DNA from: Bacillota bacterium
GTDB taxonomy: Bacteria; Bacillota; Clostridia; Christensenellales; SZUA-584
Length of the DNA: 64,000 nt
Direction of reading: 5' to 3'
Assembly (NCBI GenBank): GCA_023460085.1
Contig: JAEWRI010000036.1
Location: 186,001-250,000 of the forward strand
Both the position numbers and the translations under genes were made by a program. Of this stretch, positions 8,371-17,490 are shown in pieces (the stretch's first letter is position 1; every line of letters begins with the position of its first letter). The notes beneath the pieces are model-generated. The model was not told the origin of the DNA, ran no database searches, and worked only from the letters and a program-made list of their open reading frames with translations.

Positions 8371-9450
8371 TCAATACTTCCCGAACGCTGCCGCCGCCTG
8401 TATGAACGCTTCGATGTTCTCCCACGGCACCTCGGGCTCCAGTATGTGCGTAGGCGAGAATATCAGCCCGCCGTTCTGCCCCACATTGCCGATGATGCGC
8501 CGGCACTCGCTGCGCACCTCTTCCGCGGTGCCAAAGGGCATGATGCGCTGCGTACCCAGCACGCCCCAGAAGGAGATGCTGCCGCCGTATTCCCGGCTTA
8601 TCTTCGCCGCGTCCATACACTCCGGCTGCACCGGGTTCAGTATGTCCACGCCGCATTCGATAAGATCCGGGATGATTTCGTACACATCGCCGCAGGAGTG
8701 GTAGAATATCAGCGCGCCGGGATTCTCCGCCTTGGCGGCGCGGATGATCGCACTGAGCCGCGGCTTTATCCACCGCTTCCACGTGGCGGGAGACAGTATA
8801 AGGCCCTTCTGCGAACCCACATCATCGCCCAGACAGATCATATCCACGCCGGTCTTCGCCCACCGCCGCGCCAGCGCAATGTCGTATTCCAGTACCTTGT
8901 CCAGCAGCGCCGCGGCGACGTCCTCATCCGTCATCAGATCGACCAGAAAGTTCTCCTGTCCTCTCAGGTACCACGCCCGCTCGAACAGGTCGATATAAGC
9001 CGCGACATCTCCGCCGCGGTACGCGTGAATGCCCGTAAACGCGGCCAGCCCGCGCCGGTGGTATTCCTGAACCTGCGCCTCCACGCCCTCCCATCGGTAC
9101 GGCTCCAGAACATCCGGCAGCGGGTAAGCGCGAATTTGCGCAACATCCGCGTTTTCCAGTGGATGCACCATGCGCGTAAAATGCGCCACGCTGCTGCGGA
9201 TGTACCCGATGCCCCACTCGTCGATGGTGAGATCGCCCGCGTTTTTAAAGTACGCGCCGCGGTCGATACAATGGCGGGTGGGCCTGATGAAAACACCCCT
9301 CACAGGTGTTTGGAAATATTCCTCATAATCGTCCTGCCCGGTGCGGTCCCGGAAGGCTTCCACCAGCGAAGCGCACAGGTTCAGGTGATGCGGCACATGA
9401 TCCGGCCCCTGCCTGCGCGCCGCGCGGATAAGATTCTCCCTTTCGGTCAT
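8371..9450 (-). CDS. UroD/corrinoid methyltransferase-family protein
   Basis: A 359-residue TIM-barrel protein of the uroporphyrinogen decarboxylase superfamily. It keeps YHSCGD (His251-x-Cys253), the zinc motif of the MtaA/CmuA-type methylcobamide methyltransferases rather than of heme-pathway UroD. The third ligand region reads SPTHILEPEVPWENI, with His where these enzymes often have Cys. GGGAGG lies 8 bases before the ATG. No corrinoid protein or reactivase is encoded nearby, so methyl transfer would need a partner elsewhere. Its place in a sugar operon suggests demethylation of a methylated sugar, but this is inference; a decarboxylase or lyase role is possible. Confidence 0.75.
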   Translation of the reverse strand: MTERENLIRAARRQGPDHVPHHLNLCASLVEAFRDRTGQDDYEEYFQTPVRGVFIRPTRHCIDRGAYFKNAGDLTIDEWGIGYIRSSVAHFTRMVHPLENADVAQIRAYPLPDVLEPYRWEGVEAQVQEYHRRGLAAFTGIHAYRGGDVAAYIDLFERAWYLRGQENFLVDLMTDEDVAAALLDKVLEYDIALARRWAKTGVDMICLGDDVGSQKGLILSPATWKRWIKPRLSAIIRAAKAENPGALIFYHSCGDVYEIIPDLIECGVDILNPVQPECMDAAKISREYGGSISFWGVLGTQRIMPFGTAEEVRSECRRIIGNVGQNGGLIFSPTHILEPEVPWENIEAFIQAAAAFGKY

Positions 9451-9469
9451 CGCTCTACCTCCCACAGAC

Positions 9470-10657
9470 TCACATGCCCGTTTGCGCCCGTTTCAGCAGC
9501 TCGCTCAGCCGCATGCCGTCTTTGGGGATGAATTCGCGCCAGTATTCCACCGATCTGCGCAGCTCGTACAGCACCTGATAGCCTATCTGCTTCGTGCTCG
9601 CGTAGAGTTCAAACGTAAGGTAAACGTCCTCGCAGCGTTCCGGCATGCCCGCCTCCGCAGGCCTGTCGCAGCTCTCCTTCAGCGCACGCAGTATTTCCAG
9701 CGGACGGATAATCCCGTCCCGGTTGTTCTCCGGCGTAAAGGGCTTGTGCGAGGAATGCGTCCCGTCCGTCTGCTGCAGATGCACCACCGGAGAATAGCAG
9801 CCCAGCTCCTTCAGCCATTCGTAGCAGCTGTTGTCCCGCTCCGCGCTGAAGAGATGCCCGTTTTGCGCCGCATCGTCCAGTATGCGCTCCACGTCGCCGT
9901 CGCAGATGCCCCCGTCCTGCGGGGAAGCGCCGGTGAATATCGCCTGCGCCTCCCGGCTGCCCAGCCAAACCGGAATATAGCCATTCTGCCGGTAATGCCT
10001 GTACGCGGCGCGGATGGCGTCCGCCGTCGGGCGGACGTAGTACGGGCAGTGATGCCCCACGTCCTCCGTCAGGTAGAGCGCTTTCCCGCTCCCGCTCAGC
10101 ACGCTTTGCATCATCCGTTTCATCCCGTCGATGGTGAAGGGAACCTGATTCGGCGTATACATCTGCTCCAGCGCCATTTCGCGGATGCCTTTATCCTTCG
10201 CCATGGTGTTCAGCCGAATGATGCTGTCCATCACGTTGTCACAGGCCTGCGCGTAAAGCGACTTATCAAACAGTATGTACTCCGGAAACGCGTGCACGAA
10301 GTAGCCAACCGAGGCGTCCAGCCTCACCGCGGTATCCATAAACGTGGCAAACCACTTCTCAATGATGTAATCCCGCACGCGCTTGTCCGGGTGGGCCAGA
10401 CCGATGGTATCGTACGTGGAGTTGTTGGAATACAGCATCACCATACGAATTCCCGTCTCCGCCTGCACCCGATTCATCTCGTCCAGCCAGTCGGCACGGT
10501 AGCCCGGCTCCATCAGCAGCGGCTCAATCTCCAGATCGGGCACGCCCTCCACGTAATTCAGCCCCAGCTCCTGTATTACCCTCACCCATTCGCCTGGCGT
10601 TGTCCATCTTTTAATCGCGAAGCAATTATCGATTGCCAGATATATCTTTGGATCCAT
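9470..10657 (-). CDS. Sugar phosphate isomerase/epimerase-like TIM-barrel protein
   Basis: A 395-residue protein, long for the xylose-isomerase-like (AP endonuclease 2) superfamily. Conserved-looking acidic and histidine residues sit at strand ends, in MALEQMYTPNQVPF, YLTEDVGHHCPYY and VVHLQQTDGTHSSH, suggesting a divalent-metal site with a bound sugar. No signal peptide; good ribosome binding site (GAGAGGACAGGGA). It lies between alanine dehydrogenase and the UroD-like gene. It should isomerise or epimerise a sugar, keto-sugar or sugar acid made by the neighbouring dehydrogenase. I do not recognise the specific subfamily. Confidence 0.75.
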   Translation of the reverse strand: MDPKIYLAIDNCFAIKRWTTPGEWVRVIQELGLNYVEGVPDLEIEPLLMEPGYRADWLDEMNRVQAETGIRMVMLYSNNSTYDTIGLAHPDKRVRDYIIEKWFATFMDTAVRLDASVGYFVHAFPEYILFDKSLYAQACDNVMDSIIRLNTMAKDKGIREMALEQMYTPNQVPFTIDGMKRMMQSVLSGSGKALYLTEDVGHHCPYYVRPTADAIRAAYRHYRQNGYIPVWLGSREAQAIFTGASPQDGGICDGDVERILDDAAQNGHLFSAERDNSCYEWLKELGCYSPVVHLQQTDGTHSSHKPFTPENNRDGIIRPLEILRALKESCDRPAEAGMPERCEDVYLTFELYASTKQIGYQVLYELRRSVEYWREFIPKDGMRLSELLKRAQTGM

Positions 10658-10681
10658 TCCCTGTCCTCTCCCCGAATGTCA

Positions 10682-11788
10682 TTAAAACGGCAGCTTGCCG
10701 CACTGAATGCCGAAGTGTTCCGCCACTTTATCGTAGGTGCAAGCGCCATGATACACGTTGACGCCCTTGCGCAGCCCGCCGTCCGACTGCACCGCCTGCT
10801 CGATGCCCATATCCGCGATTCTCAGCCCGTAGGAAAGCGTCGCGTTGGTCAGCGCCACCGTAGAGGTGCGCGGCACGGCGCCCGGCATGTTGGCGACGCA
10901 GTAATGCACCACGCCGTCCACCTCGAATACGGGATCGTTGTGGTATGTTGCGCGCGTCGTCTCGAAGCAGCCGCCCTGATCCACCGCCACGTCCACAATC
11001 ACCGCCCCCGCGTTCATGCCCTTCAGGTATTCCTTCTTCAGCAGCTTGGGCGTGCTCGCGCCCGGGATAAGCACCGCACCGATGACCAGCTCCGCGTCGG
11101 ATACCTCGTTCTGTATCGCCGTCGGCGTGGAGTACACCGTCTTTACGCGGCCTGCGTAGAGGTCGTCGATGTAGCGCAGCTTGTCAATGTTGATGTCCAC
11201 GACGGTTACGTCCGCGCCGAGGCCCACCGCCATCTTGCAGGCGTTCATGCCCACGATACCCGCGCCCAGCACCACGACCTTGGCGCTTTTGACGCCCGGC
11301 ACGCCGCCCAGCAGCGTACCCCTGCCGCCGAAAGGCTTCTCAAGATACTTCGCGCCCTCCTGCACGGAGAGCCGCCCGGCGATTTCGCTCATCGGCTTCA
11401 GCAGCGGCAGCCCGCCCTTCCGGTCCTCTATCGTCTCGTACGCCACGCCGATGCAGCCGCTTGCCATCATGGCGTCCGTCAGCTTCCGGTTAGCCGCCAG
11501 ATGCAGGTAGGTGTAGACGATCTGACCGGGGCGTATCAGCGCATACTCCGCCTCCAGCGGTTCCTTCACCTTCACTATCATGTCGCACGCGTCCCAGACT
11601 TCCTTTGCCGTCTTCAGGATTGCGGCGCCGGCTTTCACATACTCCGCGTCCGAAAAGCCGGAACCCTCTCCCGCCGTTGTCTCGATGTAAACTGCGTGCC
11701 CGTGGGACACGTATTCGCTCACGTTGTCGGGCGTCATGCCGACACGGTACTCATGAACCTTGATTTCCTTTACACAGCCAACTTTCAT
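10682..11788 (-). CDS. ald: Alanine dehydrogenase
   Basis: 368 residues, close to the usual 371 for NAD-dependent alanine dehydrogenase (L-alanine + NAD + water to pyruvate, ammonia and NADH). The N-terminus [20 protein letters not shown], the substrate Lys in [11 protein letters not shown], the nucleotide loop [12 protein letters not shown] and [16 protein letters not shown] are all characteristic. The reading frame is open for another 64 codons upstream, but the family start and AAAGGA before 11788 decide it. Sitting two genes from a class III aminotransferase in a sugar operon is unusual: together they could move amino groups between alanine and an amino-sugar derivative and release ammonia. 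Confidence 0.93.
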   Translation of the reverse strand: MKVGCVKEIKVHEYRVGMTPDNVSEYVSHGHAVYIETTAGEGSGFSDAEYVKAGAAILKTAKEVWDACDMIVKVKEPLEAEYALIRPGQIVYTYLHLAANRKLTDAMMASGCIGVAYETIEDRKGGLPLLKPMSEIAGRLSVQEGAKYLEKPFGGRGTLLGGVPGVKSAKVVVLGAGIVGMNACKMAVGLGADVTVVDINIDKLRYIDDLYAGRVKTVYSTPTAIQNEVSDAELVIGAVLIPGASTPKLLKKEYLKGMNAGAVIVDVAVDQGGCFETTRATYHNDPVFEVDGVVHYCVANMPGAVPRTSTVALTNATLSYGLRIADMGIEQAVQSDGGLRKGVNVYHGACTYDKVAEHFGIQCGKLPF

Positions 11789-11813
11789 TTTGATTGTCCT
11801 TTCTATGCTGAAA

Positions 11814-12944
11814 TTATAAATCAATCGCTTTACCTGCCCGCTGGGATTCCAGCGCGGCCGTGTGCATGGCGTGCGATATGCGCGTCTCCTCCGGCCTGAA
11901 GCAGCCAAACTCCACCGGCTCTCCGGACAGCTCCTGCACGAACGCCGCCCACATCTGCAGCATGGCGTCCGTAAACCCAAACTCGAATATCCCGGCGGTC
12001 GCCGTGGGAAACAGCGGCTTGCTGCCCACCACGATGCGGCACCACGCCTGCTCCTTGCCTACCGCCTCGGTATAATAGAATGCGTTGGGATCCTCCGTGG
12101 TGAACCGCGCGGAGCATTGCAGGCCGTGCACCTCCAGATACCAATCGTTCGTCGCGCCCGGCTTCATGCGCTTCATCTCAAACGTCATCGGGAAGGTGTT
12201 GCCGTCCGGCTCCTGCATATCGCACATCAGCAGGGCGTTGTCCCATGTTTCGCAGGGGGCCATACCGCCCGCGCCGTCCGGCCGCTCCGTTACGATGTTG
12301 GACAGCTTGGCGTATACATTCCGCGGCTTCCAGCCCATGCGCAGCGGAATGTGCTCCGTATGGATGCCGAGGTCGCCCATGCAGCCGTATTCGCCGTTGG
12401 TTTCTATCCGGCGCTTCCAGTTCAGCGGCTTGCTCAAATCCATGTCGCTGGAGTGGTTCAGCCCGGCGGAAGCCTCGATGATCCGGCCAAAGCGCCCCTC
12501 GCGTATCCAGCCGATGAGCTTCTGGCACGCCGGGTAATACGGGAACTCGCTGGCGCAGCGCGCCACCACGCCGGGGTTTTCGTCCAGCGCCTTCAGTATC
12601 GCCGCGTTCGCCTCCCGGTCGATGCCGAACGGCTTTTCGCCGAGAAAGTTTTTCTTTGCGTTGATGATGTCCACGTAAATCTGCCGGTGCAGATGGTGCG
12701 GAACGGCGCAGTACACGGCGTCCACTTCCCCGCAGGCCAGCAGCTCGCGGTAATCGGTAAAGCAGTACCGTATTGTATGCACCCGCTCTTTGAACCATTC
12801 CAGCGCGGCGGGGTTGGGATCGCATATTGCCACAATTTCGGGACGGCAAACAGTCTCATTGAGGTGCATCCACCTTCCGGCTGCCCCGGCAAATTCCTTG
12901 CCCATCAGGCCGCACCCAATGATTCCAAACTTGATCGTTTTCAT
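11814..12944 (-). CDS. Gfo/Idh/MocA-family oxidoreductase
   Basis: A 376-residue NAD(P)-dependent sugar or cyclitol dehydrogenase. The N-terminal Rossmann loop is FGIIGCGLMGKEF and the catalytic motif is GEKPFG at about residues 100-105. The C-terminal alpha/beta domain has the substrate-binding loop NGEYGCMGDLGIHTEH, with Asp and His in the usual active-site spacing. It starts 13 bases after the aminotransferase stop. It probably oxidises a hydroxyl to a ketone for transamination, or the reverse; direction and substrate cannot be read from the sequence. Confidence 0.88.
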   Translation of the reverse strand: MKTIKFGIIGCGLMGKEFAGAAGRWMHLNETVCRPEIVAICDPNPAALEWFKERVHTIRYCFTDYRELLACGEVDAVYCAVPHHLHRQIYVDIINAKKNFLGEKPFGIDREANAAILKALDENPGVVARCASEFPYYPACQKLIGWIREGRFGRIIEASAGLNHSSDMDLSKPLNWKRRIETNGEYGCMGDLGIHTEHIPLRMGWKPRNVYAKLSNIVTERPDGAGGMAPCETWDNALLMCDMQEPDGNTFPMTFEMKRMKPGATNDWYLEVHGLQCSARFTTEDPNAFYYTEAVGKEQAWCRIVVGSKPLFPTATAGIFEFGFTDAMLQMWAAFVQELSGEPVEFGCFRPEETRISHAMHTAALESQRAGKAIDL

Positions 12945-12957
12945 GTTGTGTCCTCTC

Positions 12958-14499
12958 TTACATGGTTGAAATGGCCTCGGCCGCCTTCTCCGCCAACACG
13001 TCCAGCGCCCTCTTCGGGGTCACCAGCGGCAGCTTCAGCAGCGCGGCGGGCGGGCAGTTTGCCTTGTAGGTCTGCGCCGAAATGTCAAAGCACGCTTCAT
13101 TCAGCTTTTTCACAAACTTCACCGCGTGCTCCACGTCGTAGAAGTGAACCGCAATGAGATGCCCCTTGCCTTCCACCTTCTCGATCAGCCGCGGGTTTTT
13201 TTCGGCCAGCGCCTGAAAACGCCGTTCGATGTCGCTGCCCAGCGCGTCCACGGCGTCGCCGTTGACCTGCACGAACTCCATGGTGATGAGGTACGCGAGG
13301 CTGGCCAGTTCCTCCTGGCCGTTGGTCACCAGCGCGCCGAACTGGTTGAGCGAATCCATCTCTGCGGTGGTGATGACGCGGGACGCGGGGTATTCTCCGC
13401 CCGGGAAGCCCTTGCCCAGTATCACAAAGTCCGGCGCAAGCCCGTAGTGCCGGAACAGGTACATGCCGCTGTACCACATGCAGGACTGAATCTCGTCCGC
13501 CATCGCGGGCGTGTCGTACCTTTCGCACAGCGCGTACGCCGCCTGCAGGTATTCCCGCGTCAGCAGTATGCCGCCGTAGTTCATCAGCACGATCTCGTGG
13601 ATGAATCCCGCAGTCTTGTACCCGCCCTGATTGTATGTTTTCAGCTTCTCTTCGAAGTCCGCGATGTCGTTGATCTTCACGGGCACGACTTTGTACAGCC
13701 CCTGCGCCTCGCAGCCGGTGCGCAGCGCGGGCCACAGCCCCCTCATGGTCTGCGCGAATACCGTGGTGCCGTGGTAGTTGGCCTGCATGCCGCCCTCATA
13801 ATCGCCCATGACGAGGAACACCGGCGTTTTGCCTTCGTATTTGCGCCGGGGGAATGTGCCGTCCAGCCGGTAAAAGCGCGACAACATCATCTTGATTGCC
13901 GCCTCACACGCGAGGCTGCCCGTTTCGAGGTTCAGCACGCGGTTCAGCACTTTCGGCTGCTCGGACGCTATCACCGCGTCCAGCTCCTTCGTCTGGCTGC
14001 GCTCCAGTCCGTTCACCGTGCGCACCAGTTCGCGCTCCAGCAGGCGCACGATATAGCCCCGCGTATTGTTGTGTGTGGCGTTGAGTATGCCCAGCCGGCG
14101 CGCGTTGTTGATCAGCTTATACCCGCCGAAATTGTGTCCCAGCGGCGTCTGATAGTGCTCGCTCTTGGACGTGAGGTATACCCTTCCGTCCTCTCCCACC
14201 CGGTAGCAGCCGAGGCCTCCCACCGGGGCCGCACTGCTGTGCGCCGCCTGCCGGAACGCCGCCGTAGCCGCGCCCGGACAGCCATCGTCGAAGCGGTTGA
14301 ATACGTTCTTTCCTACGCTGTCCGCAAGGCTTTCCACCAGCTCCGCGGTGCGCGCATCCAGACAATCCATCTCTTCCGCTGCCAGCGCGTCCGCCTCCGC
14401 GCGGTCCATGCCCAGCAGCGCCTCCGCGCACGCCTTGACCGCGTCCATATATTCGTTTCCCAGCAGCTCTGCCAGGGATATTCTCACGTTGTTCAGCAT
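12958..14499 (-). CDS. Class III (PLP-dependent) aminotransferase
   Basis: A 513-residue fold-type I aminotransferase of the ornithine/GABA/glutamate-1-semialdehyde group. Asp335 in MADEIQ would bind the pyridine nitrogen and Lys363 in ILGKGFPGGEYP would form the Schiff base. An extra N-terminal segment of ~90 residues makes it longer than the usual 420-460. A start three codons upstream (14508) exists, but its GAAGG is only one base away, whereas 14499 has normal spacing. Placed between an amidohydrolase and a dehydrogenase, with alanine dehydrogenase nearby, it could add or remove an amino group on a sugar-derived ketone or aldehyde. Confidence 0.88.
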   Translation of the reverse strand: MLNNVRISLAELLGNEYMDAVKACAEALLGMDRAEADALAAEEMDCLDARTAELVESLADSVGKNVFNRFDDGCPGAATAAFRQAAHSSAAPVGGLGCYRVGEDGRVYLTSKSEHYQTPLGHNFGGYKLINNARRLGILNATHNNTRGYIVRLLERELVRTVNGLERSQTKELDAVIASEQPKVLNRVLNLETGSLACEAAIKMMLSRFYRLDGTFPRRKYEGKTPVFLVMGDYEGGMQANYHGTTVFAQTMRGLWPALRTGCEAQGLYKVVPVKINDIADFEEKLKTYNQGGYKTAGFIHEIVLMNYGGILLTREYLQAAYALCERYDTPAMADEIQSCMWYSGMYLFRHYGLAPDFVILGKGFPGGEYPASRVITTAEMDSLNQFGALVTNGQEELASLAYLITMEFVQVNGDAVDALGSDIERRFQALAEKNPRLIEKVEGKGHLIAVHFYDVEHAVKFVKKLNEACFDISAQTYKANCPPAALLKLPLVTPKRALDVLAEKAAEAISTM

Positions 14500-14513
14500 T
14501 TTTGCCATCCCTT

Positions 14514-15302
14514 CTATCGGACGATACCGGCCATCAGCCGTTTGAAATTGCCGCCCAGTATCGCCGCGGTGTCCTTATCGTCCAGCTGTGCCGCCGTCAC
14601 ATTCATCAGCGAATGGTGCGGCGTATTGTACGGGAAATACGAGCCATACAGCAGCCGTGCCGCACCGAACTCTCGGGCCAGATTGCTGAGCTCGTCGAAC
14701 AGCACGACGTTGTGCGTTTCGAGGTGAAAATTCTGGTGCTCGCGCAGCAGCGCGATGTAGTTGCGCGCGTGGTACAGCAGCTTGATGTTGTGCCCTTCCA
14801 CCACCACCGGCAGCCGGGGATAGCTGCGGCAGATTTCGTCCATGGCGTCCCAATCCACCTCGGAATGCCACAGCAGCAGCGGCACCCTGCGTTCCTCCAG
14901 CGCCGCCAGCAGCCTTCCCGCCGCGTAGCCGCGCATGCTGTGCTTGTAGGTCTTCGGAAACATCCGCGCCGCCGCAAAGCCCCGGTTCAGCATGCCGCCG
15001 ATATATTCCGCCGGCATCTCCGGCACCAGCACCATGCAGCCATGCAGCGTATCGCTCCCGCCCAGCAGCTCCGCCAGCCGTTCGTTGCCGTACGCCGCGT
15101 CGTACATTGCGCTGTCGATGTGGGTGACGAGCGCGCTGCCGATGCCAAAGCGCCTGAGCTCCGTGTTCCACTGCGCAAAATCCGATACGGGCCGGAAGCA
15201 GTCCGTCTTGCGCGGATCCCACCACGCGTTGGTATCAAAGATTTCAAAGGCCGCGCGGCGCGCTTCATATTCCCGCTTCATCGTTTCCACCGTTTCACTC
15301 AC
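14514..15302 (-). CDS. Amidohydrolase-family protein lacking canonical metal ligands
   Basis: A 262-residue protein of the amidohydrolase-2 fold, paralogous to the next gene upstream. The N-terminal D-x-H-x-H metal motif reads DTNAW (residues 23-27), so both histidines are replaced, and the late GSD motif reads GSY (Tyr222), so the catalytic Asp is lost. The C-terminal ILGGNFKRLM matches the family. GTG at 15302 overlaps the previous stop as GTGA, with GGGAGG 9 bases upstream; an alternative ATG is at 15281. It may be a regulatory or structural partner of its intact paralogue, or have a rebuilt active site. Confidence 0.78.
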   Translation of the reverse strand: MSETVETMKREYEARRAAFEIFDTNAWWDPRKTDCFRPVSDFAQWNTELRRFGIGSALVTHIDSAMYDAAYGNERLAELLGGSDTLHGCMVLVPEMPAEYIGGMLNRGFAAARMFPKTYKHSMRGYAAGRLLAALEERRVPLLLWHSEVDWDAMDEICRSYPRLPVVVEGHNIKLLYHARNYIALLREHQNFHLETHNVVLFDELSNLAREFGAARLLYGSYFPYNTPHHSLMNVTAAQLDDKDTAAILGGNFKRLMAGIVR

Positions 15303-16078
15303 GCCTGCCCACCTCCCAGATACACCCTTGCCGCGGTGTTTTCGAATATATTCTCGCGGTCTTTGGCGGTAATGTCCGCCCCCAGCACGACGCCCATCAT
15401 TGTGCGCTGATCCATCATCGTATAGTCGCTGCCGAACATCACGCGCTCCGAGCCGACCTCGCCCACGAGATATTCGAGGAAGCCGTTCTCGTACAGGTCT
15501 CCCGCGATGTCGAAGCAGACGTTGCCGTACTTTCTGCCCAGCGCGCACGCGCACTTGATGGCATTGTACCGTCCGCCGGAATGCGCGAACACCAGCGTCA
15601 CGTCGCCGTACTCCGCGATATACCGTTCAAATTTTTCGGGATAAGAATAGAGTTGTTTGGGATTCAGCGCCGAGAGATCCCATGAATGGCTCAGTATGGG
15701 CAGCCCGGCCCGCCGCGCGTACTCCCAGATGGGCCGATAGCTTTCATCTCCCGCGGGCGTCCAGCACCACGACGGATGAATCTTGATTCCGCAGAACGCG
15801 GGATCGCCGCGGTACGCCTCCATCACCGCGATGGACTTCTCCGCGATGCGCGGATCGCAGTAGAACAGGCTTCGGATGCGCCCGCCGGAGGCCTTGTATT
15901 CCTCGCTGGAGACGCGCGCGCCGTCCTCGATGTCGCCCGCTATCAGGCTTCTGCAGTGGCTGCTGACTGCTGTGCCGATGTGCAGCGCGTCCATACGCTC
16001 CAGCAGCCGCCCGAGGCTGGTATCATATACATATTGCGCAGGCATGAGCCCCCTGTGAATATGCGCGTCAATAATCAT
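15299..16078 (-). CDS. Amidohydrolase-family metal-dependent hydrolase
   Basis: A 259-residue TIM-barrel hydrolase/decarboxylase of the amidohydrolase-2 family. All motifs are present: DAHIH at residues 4-8 (metal ligands His6 and His8), IKIHPSW, ILSHSW, VFAHSGG and the late MFGSDY carrying the catalytic Asp. GAGGTG precedes the ATG by 8 bases. It overlaps its degenerate paralogue by 4 bases, so translation is coupled and a heteromer is likely. Family members hydrolyse lactones, amides or decarboxylate; a sugar-lactone hydrolase is a reasonable guess in this operon. Confidence 0.85.
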   Translation of the reverse strand: MIIDAHIHRGLMPAQYVYDTSLGRLLERMDALHIGTAVSSHCRSLIAGDIEDGARVSSEEYKASGGRIRSLFYCDPRIAEKSIAVMEAYRGDPAFCGIKIHPSWCWTPAGDESYRPIWEYARRAGLPILSHSWDLSALNPKQLYSYPEKFERYIAEYGDVTLVFAHSGGRYNAIKCACALGRKYGNVCFDIAGDLYENGFLEYLVGEVGSERVMFGSDYTMMDQRTMMGVVLGADITAKDRENIFENTAARVYLGGGQA

Positions 16079-16113
16079 CGTTGATCACCTCTGTCCTTCT
16101 TAACCGGCCCGCT

Positions 16114-17490
16114 TCAGGCCCCGCCGAGCACGCTCCCCGCGTCCTCAAAATCCGCCCTGCCCAGCGCCTTCAGCTGGCACAGCATGTTGCCCGCCGCCGT
16201 GGCCTCCGCCTGCCCCGCCGCCACACGCTTCCCGCTGGCCTTCGCCGCGGCCGCGTTCAGCGCCGTTGCCTTCGCGCCCCCGCCGACGATATGCAGCGTA
16301 TCAAAGCGGCGCCCTGCCGCCGCCTCCAGCCCGGCAATTTCCTTCGCGTACTTGTCCGCGAGGCTGTCCACCAGCGCCAGGTAGTACTCCTCCGGGTTTG
16401 CAGGCGGGCTTTCTCCCGCTTCCCGGATGCACCGGCACACCTCCGCGGTCATGCTTGCCGCGCCCGTGTCCAGCGCGTCCATATCGAACCGCGCCCCACC
16501 CTCGTGCGTCTCCGCATAGGCGTCCAGCGCGCTGTAACCCACCTCGCGGCCCTCGCGCTTCCACTCTCGCATGCACTGCTGTATGACGTACATTCCCGTA
16601 ATGCCCTGCATCAGCGCGATTTTCCCGTTGGCGGCCAGCGTGTTGTACAGCCCCCGCTGGTATACCTCATCGTTCATAAAGGGCTCGCTGCCGGTGATGC
16701 CCATCATGGACCACGTGCCGCTGCTGATGAACAGGAAGTCGTCCTTCTCCGGAATGGCGGCGATTGCCGATGCGGTGTCGTGGCTTCCCACCAGCGCGAT
16801 GGGGATCGCGTCGTAACCCGTTTCCTCCAGCACCGCCCGGCCCGTGCGGCCCACAATTTTACCCGGCTCTTCCATTGGCGGCAGCAGCCGGGCGAAATCG
16901 AAGGCTTCGGCTATCTCCCCACTGAACGTGCGGCTGCGGATATCCAGCAGATGCCCCAGCGAAGGCAGCGTACCTTCGCCGACCATCTCTCCGCACAGCA
17001 GCCAGATGAACAGCGACGGCATATACAGCATACGGTCTGCGGCGCAGTACGTTTCCGGATCGAAGGCCTGATCGCAGGCCAGCTGATGCAGCGTGGATAT
17101 CGTGAGGCCGCTCATGCCTGTGATTTCAAACAGCCGCTTTCCGGGCAGCTTCTCTTCCACCAGCGCCGCCGCGTGCTGCGTGCGCGCGTCCCGGTATGAG
17201 TGCGGCGCGCCCAGTACGCGCCCATCCTTGCTGATCAGCGCGTAATCCTGCGCCCACGAGTCTATTCCGATGCAGTCGATGCGGATGCCCCGCCTGCGGC
17301 ATTCGATCAGCGCGTTCAGTATCTCCTGATAGAGCTGGAGGTAATTCCAGTAGACGCCCTGCCCCATCCGCATGGGGTTGTTGCCAAAGCGGTATACCTC
17401 CTCCATGGAGAGCCTGCGCCCGTCGAACTGCCCTATCATGCCGCGCCCGTTGCTCGCGCCCAGATCGATTGCAAGAATCGCCGTTTCCAT
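16114..17490 (-). CDS. FGGY carbohydrate kinase, rhamnulokinase-like
   Basis: A 458-residue two-domain kinase that phosphorylates a sugar with ATP. The N-terminal phosphate loop LAIDLGASNGRGMIG, the catalytic region IDSWAQDYALI, VGSHDTASA, FISSGTWSMMG and VGGGAKA place it near L-rhamnulokinase. Its ATG shares one base with the stop of the upstream isomerase (TGATG), so they are translationally coupled. With rhamnose mutarotase and a ribose-type importer in the same operon it resembles RhaK of rhizobial rhaSTPQUK loci. L-rhamnulose or a related 6-deoxyketose is the likely substrate. Confidence 0.87.
   Translation of the reverse strand: METAILAIDLGASNGRGMIGQFDGRRLSMEEVYRFGNNPMRMGQGVYWNYLQLYQEILNALIECRRRGIRIDCIGIDSWAQDYALISKDGRVLGAPHSYRDARTQHAAALVEEKLPGKRLFEITGMSGLTISTLHQLACDQAFDPETYCAADRMLYMPSLFIWLLCGEMVGEGTLPSLGHLLDIRSRTFSGEIAEAFDFARLLPPMEEPGKIVGRTGRAVLEETGYDAIPIALVGSHDTASAIAAIPEKDDFLFISSGTWSMMGITGSEPFMNDEVYQRGLYNTLAANGKIALMQGITGMYVIQQCMREWKREGREVGYSALDAYAETHEGGARFDMDALDTGAASMTAEVCRCIREAGESPPANPEEYYLALVDSLADKYAKEIAGLEAAAGRRFDTLHIVGGGAKATALNAAAAKASGKRVAAGQAEATAAGNMLCQLKALGRADFEDAGSVLGGA

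Noticed and set aside
9482..11899. An 805-codon open frame on the plus strand
   Set aside because: It is antisense to the TIM-barrel and alanine dehydrogenase genes, which have clear family motifs and ribosome sites; its translation is low-complexity Arg/His-rich.
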